Assembly (NCBI RefSeq): GCF_964355755.1 | Contig: NC_092677.1 | Location: 25,204,101 to 25,268,100, forward strand | From: Antedon mediterranea | Taxonomy: Eukaryota > Echinodermata > Crinoidea > Comatulida > Antedonidae | DNA length: 64,000 nucleotides | Direction: 5' to 3' | Part shown: positions 14,101-27,334 of the stretch, one piece after another | How the letters are laid out: the number at the start of each line of letters is the position of its first letter | Numbering within the stretch: position 1 is the stretch's first letter | Notes under the pieces: generated by a model | What the model was told of the DNA's origin: nothing | Seen by the model: the letters and a program-made list of their open reading frames with translations, nothing else | The model's database searches: none | Position numbers and translations under genes: made by a program

Positions 14101-17100
14101 TGTAACAAATAGGTTAAAATATATACTATAAAAATGTATTTCTTATTTAATTTTAAAAATCATGAGTCTCCTCTCCTTAATTGCCTAAGTCACACTGCTG
14201 ACTTAGGCAGAAACAAAAAAAAACGATCTGAGCATGTGCAAATGTATATAAAAGCACTCAGATAATGTACAAAGGGCAGTATAATGATATAAGCAGTGAG
14301 TTAGGCAGATCATAAGTCAGATCTCCTTAATTGCCTAAGTCACACAGCTGACTTAGGCAGAAACACACAAAAATATAGTATATTGATATAAGCAGTGAGT
14401 TAGGCAGAAAAACAAAAAACAAATTATGACTTAGACACTTTTGTTATGAGGCTGTCGATATCATCTATATACAAAAAATGCTACCTTTAAGTAACAAAAT
14501 TTACTAGCATCAGCTCTTCAGATTAAAATTAACACTGATGATTTTAGAAAAGGAAAGAATTAAAAAATCATGAGTCTCCTCTTCTTAATTGCCTAAGTCA
14601 CACTGCTGACTTAGGCAGAAACACAAAAAACGATCTGAGTATGTGCAAATGTATATAAAAGCACTCAGATAATGTACAGAAGGCAGTACAATGATATAAG
14701 CAGTGAGTTAGGCAGATCATAAGTCAGCTCTCCTTAATTGCCTAAGTCACACTGCTAACTTAGGCAGAAACACAAAAAATGTAGTATATTGATATAAGCA
14801 GTGAGTTAGGCAGAAAAACAAAACAAAAATTATGACTTAGACACTTTTGTTATGAGGCTGTCGATATCATCTATATACAAAAAATGCTACCTTTAAGTAA
14901 CAAAATTTAATAGCATCAGCTCTTCAGATTAAAATTAACACTGATGGTTTTAGAATAGGAAAGTAGCAATAAAAGCGAAAGAATTTGTAACAAATAGGTT
15001 AAAAAATATACTATAAAAATGTATTTCTTATTTTATTTTAAAAATCATGAGTCTCCTCTCCTTAATTGCCTAAGTCACACTGCAGAAATAGGCAGAAACA
15101 CAAAAAAAACGATCTGAGCATGTGCAAATGTATATAAAAGCACTCAGATAATGTACAGAGGACAGTATAATGATATAAGCAGTGAGTTAGGCAGATCATA
15201 AGTCAGATCTCCTTAATTGCCTAAGTCACACTGCTAACTTAGGCAGAAACACAAAAAATGTAGTATATTGATATAAGCAGTGAGTTAGGCAGAAAAACAA
15301 AACAAAAATTATGACTTAGACACTTTTGTTATGAGGCTGTCGATATCATCTATATACAAAAAATGCTACCTTTAAGTAACAAAATTTAATAGCATCAGCT
15401 CTTCAGATTAAAATTAACACTGATGGTTTTAGAATAGGAAAGTAGCAATAAAAGCGAAAGGATTTGTAACAAATAGGTTAAAAAATATACTATAAAAATC
15501 TATTTCTTATTTTATTTTAAAAATCATGAGTCTCCTCTCCTAAATTGCAGAAATAGGCAGAAACACAAAAAAAACGATCTGAGCATGTGCAAATGTATAT
15601 AAAAGCACTCAGATAATGTACAGAGGACAGTATAATGATATAAGCAGTGAGTTAGGCAGATCATAAGTCAGATCTCCTTAATTGCCTAAGTCACACAGCT
15701 GACTTAGGCAGAAACACACAAAAATATAGTATATTGATATAATCAGTGAGTTAGGCAGAAAAACAAAAAAACAAATTATGACTTAGACACTTTTGTTATG
15801 AGGCTGTCGATATCATCTATATACAAAAAATGCTACCTTTAAGTAACAAAATTTACAAGCATCAGCTCTTCAGATTAAAATTAACACTGATGATTTTAGA
15901 AAAGGAAAATAGCAATAAAAGAGAAAGAATTAAAAAATCATGAGTCTCCTTTTCTTAATTGCCTAAGTCACACAGCTGACTTAGGCAGAAACACAAAAAA
16001 CGATCTGAGTATGTGCAAATGTATATAAAAGCACTCAGATAATGTACAGAGAGCAGTATAATGATATAAGCAGTGAGTTAGGCAGATCATAAGTCAGCTC
16101 TCCTCAATTGCCTAAGTCACACTGCTGACTTAACACTGATGGTTTTAGAATAGGAAAGTAGCAATAAAAGCGAAAGAATTTGTAACAAATGGGTTAAAAA
16201 ATATACTATAAAAATGTATTTCTTATTTTATTTTAAAAATCATGAGTCTCCTCTCCTTAATTGCCTAAGTCACACAGCTGACTTAGTCAGAAAAACAAAA
16301 AAACGATCTGAGCATGTGCAAATGTATATAAAAGCACTCAGATAATGTACAGAGGACAGTATAATGATATAAGCAGTGAGTTAGGCAGATCATAAATCAG
16401 ATCTCCTTAATTGCCTAAGTCACACAGCTGACTTAGGCAGAAACACACAAAAATATAGTATATTGATATAAGCAGTGAGTTAGGCAGAAAAACAAAAAAC
16501 AAATTATGACTTAGACACTTTTGTTATGAGGCTGTCGATATCATCTATATACAAAAAATGCTACCTTTAAGTAACAAAATTTACAAGCATCAGCTCTTCA
16601 GATTAAAATTAACACTGATGATTTTAGAAAAGGAAAATAGCAATAAAAGAGAAAGAATTAAAAAATCATGAGTCTCCTCTTCTTAATTGCCTAAGTCACA
16701 CAGCTGACTTAGGCAGAAACACAAAAAACGATCTGAGTATGTGCAAATGTATATAAAAGCACTCAGATAATGTACAGAGGGCAGTATAATGATATAAGCA
16801 GTGAGTTAGGCAGATCATAAGTCAGCTCTCTTTAATTGCCTAAGTCACACTGCTGACTTAGGCAGAAACACAAAAATGTAGTATATTGATATAAGCAGTG
16901 AGTTAGGCAGAAAAACAAAAAACAAATTATGACTTAGACACTTTTGTTATGAGGCGATTGATATCATCTATATACAAAAAATGCTACCTTTAAGTAACAA
17001 AATTTAATAGCATCAGCTCTTCAGATTAAAATTAACACTGATGATTTTAGAAAAGGAAAGTAGCAATAAAAGAGAAAGAATTTGTAACAAATGGGTTAAA

Positions 17101-20100
17101 AAATATACTATAAAAATGTATTTCTTATTTTATTTAAAAAATCACGAGTCTCCTCTCCTTAATTGCCTAAGTCACACAGCTGACTTAGGCAGAAACACAA
17201 AAAACGATCTGAGTATGTGCAAATGTATATAAAAGCACTCAGATAATGTACAGAGGGCAGTATATGATGAGCAGTGAGTTAGGCAGATCATAAGTCATCT
17301 CTCCTTAATTGCCTAAGTCACACTGCTGACTTAGGCAGAAACACAAAAAATGTAGTATATTGATATAAGCAGTGAGTTAGGCAGAAAAACAAAACAAAAA
17401 TTATGACTTAGACACTTTTGTTATGAGGCTGTCGATATCATCTATATACAAAAAATGCTACCTTTAAGTAACAAAATTTAATAGCATCAGCTCTTCAGAT
17501 TAAAATTAACACTGATGGTTTTAGAATAGGAAAGTAGCAATAAAAGCGAAAGAATTTGTAACAAATGGGTTAAAAAATATACTATAAAAACGTATTTCTT
17601 ATTTTATTTTAAAAATCATGAGTCTCCTCTCCTTAATTGCCTAAGTCACACTGCTGACTTAGGCAGAAACACAAAAAAACGATCTGAGCATGTGCAAATG
17701 TACTCTATATAAAAGCACTCAGATAATGTACAGAGGACAGTATAATGATATAAGCAGTGAGTTAGGAAGATCATAAGTCAGCTCTCCTTAATTGCCTAAG
17801 TCACACAGCTGACTTAGGCAGAAACACACAAAAATATAGTATATTGATATACTGTAAGCAGTGAGTTAGGCAGAAAAACAAAAAACAAATTATGACTTAG
17901 ACACTTTTGTTATTAGGCTGTCGATATCATCTATATACAAAAAATGCTACCTTTAAGTAACAAAATTTACTAGCATCAGCTCTTCAGATTAAAATTAACA
18001 CTGATGATTTTAGAAAAGGAAAATAGCAATAAAAGAGAAAGAATTAAAAAATCATGAGTCTCCTTTTCTTAATTGCCTAAGTCACACAGCTGACTTAGGC
18101 AGAAACACAAAAAACGATCTGAGTATGTGAAAATGTATATAAAAGCACTCAGATAATGTACAGAGGGCAGTATAATGATATAAGCAGTGAGTTAGGCAGA
18201 TCATAAGTCAGCTCTTCTTAATTGCCTAAGTCACACTGCTGACTTAGGCAGAAACACAAAAAATGTAGTATATTGATATAAGCAGTTAGTTAGGCAGAAA
18301 AACAAAACAAAAATTATGACTTAAACACTTTTGTTATAAGGCTGTCGATATCATCTATATACAAAAAAATGCTACCTTTAAGTAACAAAATGTAATAGCA
18401 TCAGCACTTCAGATTAAAATTAACACTGATGGTTTTAGAATAGGAAAGTAGCAATAAAAGCGAAAGAATTTGTAACAAATGGGTTAAAAAATATACTATA
18501 AAAATCTATTTCTTATTTTATTTTAAAAATCATGAGTCTCCTCTCCTTAATTGCCTAAGTCACACTGCTGACTTAGGCAGAAACACAAAAAAACGATCTG
18601 AGCATGTGCAAATGTATATAAAAGCACTCAGATAATGTACAGAGGACAGTATAATGATATAAGCAGTGAGTTAGGCAGATCATAAGTCAGATCTCCTTAA
18701 TTGCCTAAGTCACACAGCTGACTTAGGCAGAAACACACAAAAATATAGTATATTGATATAATCAGTGAGTTAGGCAGAAAAACAAAAAAACAAATTATGA
18801 CTTAGACACTTTTGTTATGAGGCTGTCGATATCATCTATATACAAAAAATGCTACCTTTAGGTAACAAAATTTACAAGCATCAGCTCTTCAGATTAAAAT
18901 TAACACTGATGATTTTAGAAAAGGAAAATAGCAATAAAAGAGAAAGAATTAAAAAATCATGAGTCTCCTTTTCTTAATTGCCTAAGTCACACAGCTGACT
19001 TAGGCAGAAACACAAAAAACGATCTGAGTATGTGAAAATGTATATAAAAGCACTCAGATAATGTACAGAGAGCAGTATAATGATATAAGCAGTGAGTTAG
19101 GCAGATCATAAGTCAGCTCTCCTCAATTGCCTAAGTCACACTGCTGACTTAGGCAGAAACACAAAAAATGTAGTATATTGATATAAGCAGTGAGTTAGGC
19201 AGAAAAACAAAACAAAAATTATGACTTAGACACTTTTGTTATGAGGCTGTCGATATCATCTATATACAAAAAATGCTACCTTTAAGTAACAAAATTCAAT
19301 AGCATCAGCTCTTCAGATTAAAATTAACACTGATGGTTTTAGAATAGGAAAGTAGCAATAAAAGCGAAAGAATTTGTAACAAATGGGTTAAAAAATATAC
19401 TATAAAAATGTATTTCTTATTTTATTTTAAAAATCATGAGTCTCCTCTCCTTAATTGCCTAAGTCACACTGCTGACTTAGGCAGAAACACAAAAAAACGA
19501 TCTGAGCATGTGCAAATGTACTCTATATAAAAGCACTCAGATAATGTACAGAGGACAGTATAATGATATAAGCAGTGAGTTAGGAAGATCATAAGTCAGC
19601 TCTCCTTAATTGCCTAAGTCACACAGCTGACTTAGGCAGAAACACACAAAAATATAGTATATTGATATACTGTAAGCAGTGAGTTAGGCAGAAAAACAAA
19701 AAACAAATTATGACTTAGACACTTTTGTTATTAGGCTGTCGATATCATCTATATACAAAAAATGCTACCTTTAAGTAACAAAATTTACTAGCATCAGCTC
19801 TTCAGATTAAAATTAACACTGATGATTTTAGAAAAGGAAAATAGCAATAAAAGAGAAAGAATTAAAAAATCATGAGTCTCCTTTTCTTAATTGCCTAAGC
19901 CACACAGCTGACTTAGGCAGAAACACAAAAAACGATCTGAGTATGTGAAAATGTATATAAAAGCACTCAGATAATGTACAGAGGGCAGTATAATGATATA
20001 AGCAGTGAGTTAGGCAGATCATAAGTCAGCTCTCCTTAATTGCCTAAGTCACACTGCTGACTTAGGCAGAAACAAAAAAAAATGTAGTATATTGATATAA

Positions 20101-23100
20101 GCAGTGAGTTAGGCAGAAAAACAAAACAAAAATTATGACTTAGACACTTTTGTTATGAGGCTGTCGATATCATCTATATACAAAAAATGCTACCTTTAAG
20201 TAACAAAATTCAATAGCATCAGCTCTTCAGATTAAAATTAACACTGATGGTTTTAGAATAGGAAAGTAGCAATAAAAGCGAAAGAATTTGTAACAAATGG
20301 GTTAAAAAATATACTATAAAAATGTATTTCTTATTTTATTTTAAAAATCATGAGTCTCCTCTCCTTAATTGCCTAAGTCACACTGCTGACTTAGGCAGAA
20401 ACACAAAAAAACGATCTGAGCATGTGCAAATGTACTGTATATAAAAGCACTCAGATAATGTAATGATATAAGCAGTGAGTTAGGAAGATCATAAGTCAGC
20501 TCTCCTTAATTGCCTAAGTCACACAGCTGACTTAGGCAGAAACACACAAAAATATAGTATATTGATATACTGTAAGCAGTGAGTTAGGCAGAAAAACAAA
20601 AAACAAATTATGACTTAGACACTTTTGTTATGAGGCTGTCGATATCATCTATATACAAAAAATGCTACCTTTAAGTAACAAAATTTACTAGCATCAGCTC
20701 TTCAGATTAAAATTAACACTGATGATTTTAGAAAAGGAAAATAGCAATAAAAGAGAAAGAATTAAAAAATCATGAGTCTCCTTTTCTTAATTGCCTAAGT
20801 CACACAGCTGACTTAGGCAGAAACACAAAAAACGATCTGAGTATGTGCAAATGTATATAAAAGCACTCAGATAATGTACAGAGGGCAGTATAATGATATA
20901 AGCAGTGAGTTAGGCAGATCATAAGTCAGCTCTCCTTAATTGCCTAAGTCACACTGCTGACTTAGGCAGAAACACAAAAAATGTAGTATATTGATATAAG
21001 CAGTGAGTTAGGCAGAAAAACAAAACAAAAATTATGACTTAAACACTTTTGTTATGAGGCTGTCGATATCATCTATATACAAAAAAATGCTACCTTTAAG
21101 TAACAAAATTTAATAGCATCAGCACTTCAGATTAAAATTAACACTGATGGTTTTAGAATAGGAAAGTAGCAATAAAAGCGAAAGAATTTGTAACAAATGG
21201 GTTAAAAAATATACTATAAAAATCTATTTCTTATTTTATTTTAAAAATCATGAGTCTCCTCTCCTTAATTGCCTAAGTCACACTGCTGACTTAATTAGGC
21301 AGAAACACAAAAAAACGATCTGAGCATGTGCAAATGTATATAAAAGCACTCAGATAATGTACAGAGGACAGTATAATGATATAAGCAGTGAGTTAGGCAG
21401 ATCATAAATCAGATCTCCTTAATTGCCTAAGTCACACAGCTGACTTAGGCAGAAACACACAAAAATATAGTATATTGATATAAGCAGTGAGTTAGGCAGA
21501 AAAACAAAAACCAAATTATGACTTAGACACTTTTGTTATGAGGCTGTCGATATCATCTATATACAAAAAATGCTACCTTTAAGTAACAAAATTTACTAGC
21601 ATCAGCTTTTCAGATTAAAATTAACACTGATGATTTTAGAAAAGGAAAACACAGCTGACTTAGGCAGAAACACAAAAAACGATCTGAGTATGTGAAAATG
21701 TATATAAAAGCACTCAGATAATGTACAGAGGGCAGTATAATGATATAAGCAGTGAGTTAGGCAGATCATAAGTCAGCTCTCCTTAATTGCCTAAATCACA
21801 CTGCTGACTTGGGCAGAAACAAAAAAAATGTAGTATATTGATATAAGCAGTGAGTTAGGCAGAAAAACAAAACAAAAATTATGACTTAGACACTTTTGTT
21901 ATGAGGCTGTCGATATCATCTATATACAAAAAATGCTACCTTTAAGTAACAAAATTCAATAGCATCAGCTCTTCAGATTAAAATTAACACTGATGGTTTT
22001 AGAATAGGAAAGTAGCAATAAAAGCGAAAGAATTTGTAACAAATGGGTTAAAAAATATACTATAAAAATGTATTTCTTATTTTATTTTAAAAATCATGAG
22101 TCTCCTCTCCTTAATTGCCTAAGTCACACTGCTGACTTAGGCAGAAACACAAAAAAACGATCTGAGCATGTGCAAATGTACTGTATATAAAAGCACTCAG
22201 ATAATGTAATGATATAAGCAGTGAGTTAGGAAGATCATAAGTCAGCTCTCCTTAATTGCCTAAGTCACACAGCTGACTTAGGCAGAAACACACAAAAATA
22301 TAGTATATTGATATACTGTAAGCAGTGAGTTAGGCAGAAAAACAAAAAACAAATTATGACTTAGACACTTTTGTTATGAGGCTGTCGATATCATCTATAT
22401 ACAAAAAATGCTACCTTTAAGTAACAAAATTTACTAGCATCAGCTCTTCAGATTAAAATTAACACTGATGATTTTAGAAAAGGAAAATAGCAATAAAAGA
22501 GAAAGAATTAAAAAATCATGAGTCTCCTTTTCTTAATTGCCTAAGTCACACAGCTGACTTAGGCAGAAACACAAAAAACGATCTGAGTATGTGAAAATGT
22601 ATATAAAAGCACTCAGATAATGTACAGAGGGCAGTATAATGATATAAGCAGTGAGTTAGGCAGATCATAAGTCAGCTCTCCTTAATTGCCTAAGTCACAC
22701 TGCTGACTTAACACTGATGGTTTTAGAATAGGAAAGTAGCAATAAAAGCGAAAGAATTTGTAACAAATGGGTTAAAAAATATACTATAAAAATCTATTTC
22801 TTATTTTATTTTAAAAATAATGAGTCTCCTCTCCTTAATTGCCTAAGTCACACTACTGACTTAAGCAGAAACACAAAAAACGATCTGAGCATGTGCAAAT
22901 GTATATAAAAGCACTCAGATAATGTACAGAGGACAGTATAATGATATAAGCAGTGAGTTAGGCAGATCATAAATCAGATCTCCTTAATTGCCTAAGTCAC
23001 ACAGCTGACTTAGGCAGAAACACACAAAAATATAGTATATTGATATAAGCAGTGAGTTAGGCAGAAAAACAAAAAACAAATTATGACTTAGACACTTTTG

Positions 23101-24930
23101 TTATGAGGCTGTCGATATCATCTATATACAAAAAATGCTACCTTTAAGTAACAAAATTTACAAGCATCAGCTCTTCAGATTAAAATTAACACTGATGATT
23201 TTAGAAAAGGAAAATAGCAATAAAAAAGAAAGAATTAAAAAATCATGAGTCTCCTTTTCTTAATTGCCTAAGTCACACTACTGACTTAGGCAGAAACACA
23301 AAAAAACGATCTGAGCATGTGCAAATGTATATAAAAGCACTCAGATAATGTACAGAGGACAGTATAATGATATAAGCAGTGAGTTAGGCAGATCATAAAT
23401 CAGATCTCCTTAATTGCCTAAGTCACACAGCTGACTTAGGCAGAAACACACAAAAATATAGTATATTGATATAAGCAGTGAGTTAGGCAGAAAAACAAAA
23501 AACAAATTATGACTTAGACACTTTTGTTATGAGGCTGTCGATATCATCTATATACAAAAAATGCTACCTTTAAGTAACAAAATTTACAAGCATCAGCTCT
23601 TCAGATTAAAATTAACACTGATGATTTTAGAAAAGGAAAATAGCAATAAAAGAGAAAGAATTAAAAAATCATGAGTCTCCTTTTCTTAATTGCCTAAGTC
23701 ACACAGCTGACTTAGGCAGAAACACAAAAAACGATCTGAGTATGTGCAAATGTATATAAAAGCACTCAGATAATGTACAGAGGGCAGTATAATGATATAA
23801 GCAGTGAGTTAGGCAGATCATAAGTCAGCTCTCCTTAATTGCCTAAGTCACACTGCTGACTTAGGCAGAAACACAAACAAATGTAGTATATTGATATAAG
23901 CAGTGAGTTAGGCAGAAAAACAAAACAAAAATTATGACTTAGACACTTTTGTTATGAGGCTGTCGATATCATCTATATACAAAAAATGCTACCTTTAAGT
24001 AACAAAATTCAATAGCATAAACTCTTCAGATTAAAATTAACACTGATGGTTTTAGAATAGGAAAGTAGCAATAAAAGCGAAAGAATTTGTAACAAATGGG
24101 TTAAAAAATATACTATAAAAATGTATTTTTTATTTTATTTTAAAAATCATGAGTCTCCTCTCCTTAATTGCCTAAGTCACACTGCTGACTTAGGCAGAAA
24201 CACAAAAAAACGATCTGAGCATGTGCAAATGTACTCTATATAAAAGCACTCAGATAATGTACAGAGGACAGTATTATGATATAAGCAGTGAGTTAGGAAG
24301 ATCATAAGTCAGCTCTCCTTAATTGCCTAAGTCACACAGCTGACTTAGGCAGAAACACACAAAAATATAGTATATTGATATACTGTAAGCAGTGAGTTAG
24401 GCAGAAAAACAAAAAACAAATTATGACTTAGACACTTTTGTTATTAGGCTGTCGATATCATCTATATACAAAAAATGCTACCTTTAAGTAACAAAATTTA
24501 CTAGCATCAGCTCTTCAGATTAAAATTAACACTGATGATTTTAGAAAAGGAAAATAGCAATAAAAGAGAAAGAATTAAAAAATCATGAGTCTCCTTTTCT
24601 TAATTGCCTAAGTCACACAGCTGACTTAGGCAGAAACACAAAAAACGATCTGAGTATGTGAAAATGTATATAAAAGCACTCAGATAATGTACAGAGGGCA
24701 GTATAATGATATAAGCAGTGAGTTAGGCAGATCATAAGTCAGCTCTCCTTAATTGCCTAAGTCACACTGCTGACTTAGGCAGAAACACAAAAAACGATCT
24801 GAGTATGTGAAAATGTATATAAAAGCACTCAGATAATGTACAGAGGGCAGTATAATGATATAAGCAGTGAGTTAGGCAGATCATAAGTCAGCTCTCCTTA
24901 ATTGCCTAAGTCACACTGCTGACTTAACAC

Positions 24931-26280
24931 TGATGGTTTTAGAATAGGAAAGTAGCAATAAAAGCGAAAGAATTTGTAACAAATGGGTTAAAAAATATAC
25001 TATAAAAATCTATTTCTTATTTTATTTTAAAAATCATGAGTCTCCTCTCCTTAATTGCCTAAGTCACACTGCTGACTTAGGCAGAAACACAAAAAAACGA
25101 TCTGAGCATGTGCAAATGTATATAAAAGCACTCAGATAATGTACAGAGGACAGTATAATGATATAAGCAGTGAGTTAGGCAGATCATAAATCAGATCTCC
25201 TTAATTGCCTAAGTCACACAGCTGACTTAGGCAGAAACACACAAAAATATAGTATATTGATATAAGCAGTGAGTTAGGCAGAAAAACAAAAAACAAATTA
25301 TGACTAAGACACTTTTGTTATGAGGCTGTCGATATCATCTATATACAAAAAATGCTACCTTTAAGTAACAAAATTTACAAGCATCAGCTCTTCAGATTAA
25401 AATTAACACTGATGATTTTAGAAAAGGAAAATAGCAATAAAAGAGAAAGAATTAAAAAATCATGAGTCTCCTCTTCTTAATTGCCTAAGTCACACAGCTG
25501 ACTTAGGCAGAAACACAAAAAACGATCTGAGTATGTGCAAATGTATATAAAAGCACTCAGATAATGTACAGAGGGCAGTATAATGATATAAGCAGTGAGT
25601 TAGGCAGATCATAAGTCAGCTCTCCTTAATTGCCTAAGTCACACTGCTGACTTAGGCAGAAACACAAAAAAATGTAGTATATTGATATAAGCAGTGAGTT
25701 AGGCAGAAAAACAAAACAAAAATTATGACTTAGACACTTTTGTCATGAGGCTGTCGATATCATCTATATACAAAAAATGCTACCTTTAAGTAACAAAATT
25801 TAATAGCATCAGCTCTTCAGATTAAAATTAACACTGATGATTTTAGAAAAGGAAAGTAGCAATAAAAGAGAAAGAATTTGTAACAAATGGGTTAAAAAAT
25901 ATACTATAAAAATGTATTTCTTATTTTATTTTAAAAATCATGAGTCTCCTCTCCTTAATTGCCTAAGTCACACAGCTGACTTAGGCAGAAACACAAAAAA
26001 CGATCTGAGTATGTGCAAATGTATATAAAAGCACTCAGATAATGTACAGAGGGCAGTATAATGATATGAGCAGTGAGTTAGGCAGATCATAAGTCATCTC
26101 TCCTTAATTGCCTACGTCACACTGCTGACTTAGGCAGAAACACAAAAAATGTAGTATATTGATATAAGCAGTAGTGAGTTAGGCAGAAAAACAAAACAAA
26201 AATTATGACTTAGACACTTTTGTTATGAGGCTGTCGATATCATCTATATACAAAAAATGCTACCTTTAAGTAACAAAATT
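24931..26280. repeat. Right copy of a block shared by both array ends
   Basis: Near-identical to 3751-5100, including the private variants listed there. It is preceded by a deletion-junction monomer (24918), whereas the left copy is preceded by a normal monomer. The duplicated unit therefore begins at or just before the aacac preceding 24931. Confidence 0.8.
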
Positions 26281-26564
26281 TAATAGCATCAGCTCTTCAG
26301 ATTAAAATTAACACTGATGGTTTAAGAATAGGAAAGTAGCAATAAAAGCGAAAGAATTTGTAACAAATGGGTTAAAAAATATACTATAAAAATCTATTTC
26401 TTATTTTATTTTAAAAATCATGAGTCTCCTCTCCTTAATTGCCTAAGTCACACTGCTGACTTAGGCAGAAACACAAAAAAATGATCTGAGCATGTGCAAA
26501 TGTATATAAAAGCACTCAGATAATGTACAGAGGGCAGTAAAATGATATAAGCAGTGAGTTAGGC

Positions 26565-27334
26565 TGAATGCATGCTTGAAAGAATTTACGCGCGCCCTGT
26601 CATTTGGCGTCGAAGTAAATCTTGTTATTTTTCTAAAGAATTATCGAACGAATGCTAGATGACCATGTTGAATGATTTTACAATAAGACACGCACTGTCC
26701 TTGATGCGGGGGTCTTGAAGAATAGGTTTGTCATAAAAAGTTTACGGTCATTTCATACATACATTACATCGAACGAATGCAATTGTCTTAAACGGCAAGT
26801 TAGGTATTATACCGCGCCTATATGTGCGCCTTTGCCAGCTGTATCGGTATTGAAGATGTTTGACATCGTCAACGTTTGCCATCGTATGGACCTTGGTATC
26901 AAGTCAAAATCAATACGAACTATTGCGTTAAACGGCAAGTTAGATATTATACCGCCTATATGCGCGCCTTTGCCACTCGGTATTGAAGATGTTTGACATC
27001 GTCATAAATTACCATTTCCTAACATAATATACAGTAACATCTACATGAACATTCTAGAATGTGTTTAGATTTTAAGAAACCGTGTATAATAATTATTATA
27101 AGAACAATCAGAAAAATTCCAAAAGTATGATTAGAAATAGAGTAAGAAGTATCATCTAGGAGATTACGAACATATCGTATACAAGAAGAAGGAACCGGTA
27201 GTGTTCTCTCTCGGTTTAGGTGAACTGAATGCTTAAAAAACATTGACGCGCGCTGCCATTGGGCGTCGAAGTAATGATATGGTTTAAACGTTTTGTATTA
27301 TAGCATGCCTAACAATGATTCGCGCTGGATTCAA
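26565..27334. repeat. Spacer with local direct duplications
   Basis: Two duplicated motifs make up this spacer. The segment around gacatcgtc, cggcaagttag and ccgcctatat occurs at about 26793-26875 and again at 26932-27006. The segment acgcgcgc...ggcgtcgaagtaa occurs at about 26588-26616 and 27245-27275. The 93-codon ORF at 26715-26996 merely reads across the first duplication and has no recognisable domain. Confidence 0.65.

Larger units (their letters stand above)
3313..26564. repeat. 23-kb satellite array with higher-order structure
   Basis: About 52 tandem copies were counted by hand using the anchor aacactgatg(g/a)tttt, first at 3751 and last at 26315. Two monomer forms tend to alternate. 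The long form (475-490 bp) contains a segment with gaatttgtaacaaatgggtt that the short form (about 425 bp) lacks. This gives a dimer of about 900 bp (for example 9082-9982-10883). Local trimers also occur: the block starting at 5561 repeats 1,397 bp later at 6958. Every monomer has inverted repeats tgcctaagtca / tgacttaggca around a 6-bp spacer. Most have a TATA-like tatataaaag. Copies differ by scattered substitutions and small indels. The left edge begins inside a monomer at about 3313, and the right edge stops after gagttaggc near 26564. Nothing in it looks protein-coding. Confidence 0.95.

Noticed and set aside
4658-26028. Three nearly identical 63-codon frames at 4658, 17041 and 25837
   Set aside because: They are translations of the long satellite monomer. 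Other monomers carry stops or frameshifts in the same place, and no domain is visible.
3313-26564. CRISPR-like repeat array
   Set aside because: Repeat period is 425-490 bp with no short unique spacers, and the context is eukaryotic.
26715-26996. 93-codon frame right of the satellite
   Set aside because: It spans a two-copy direct duplication and encodes no recognisable feature.
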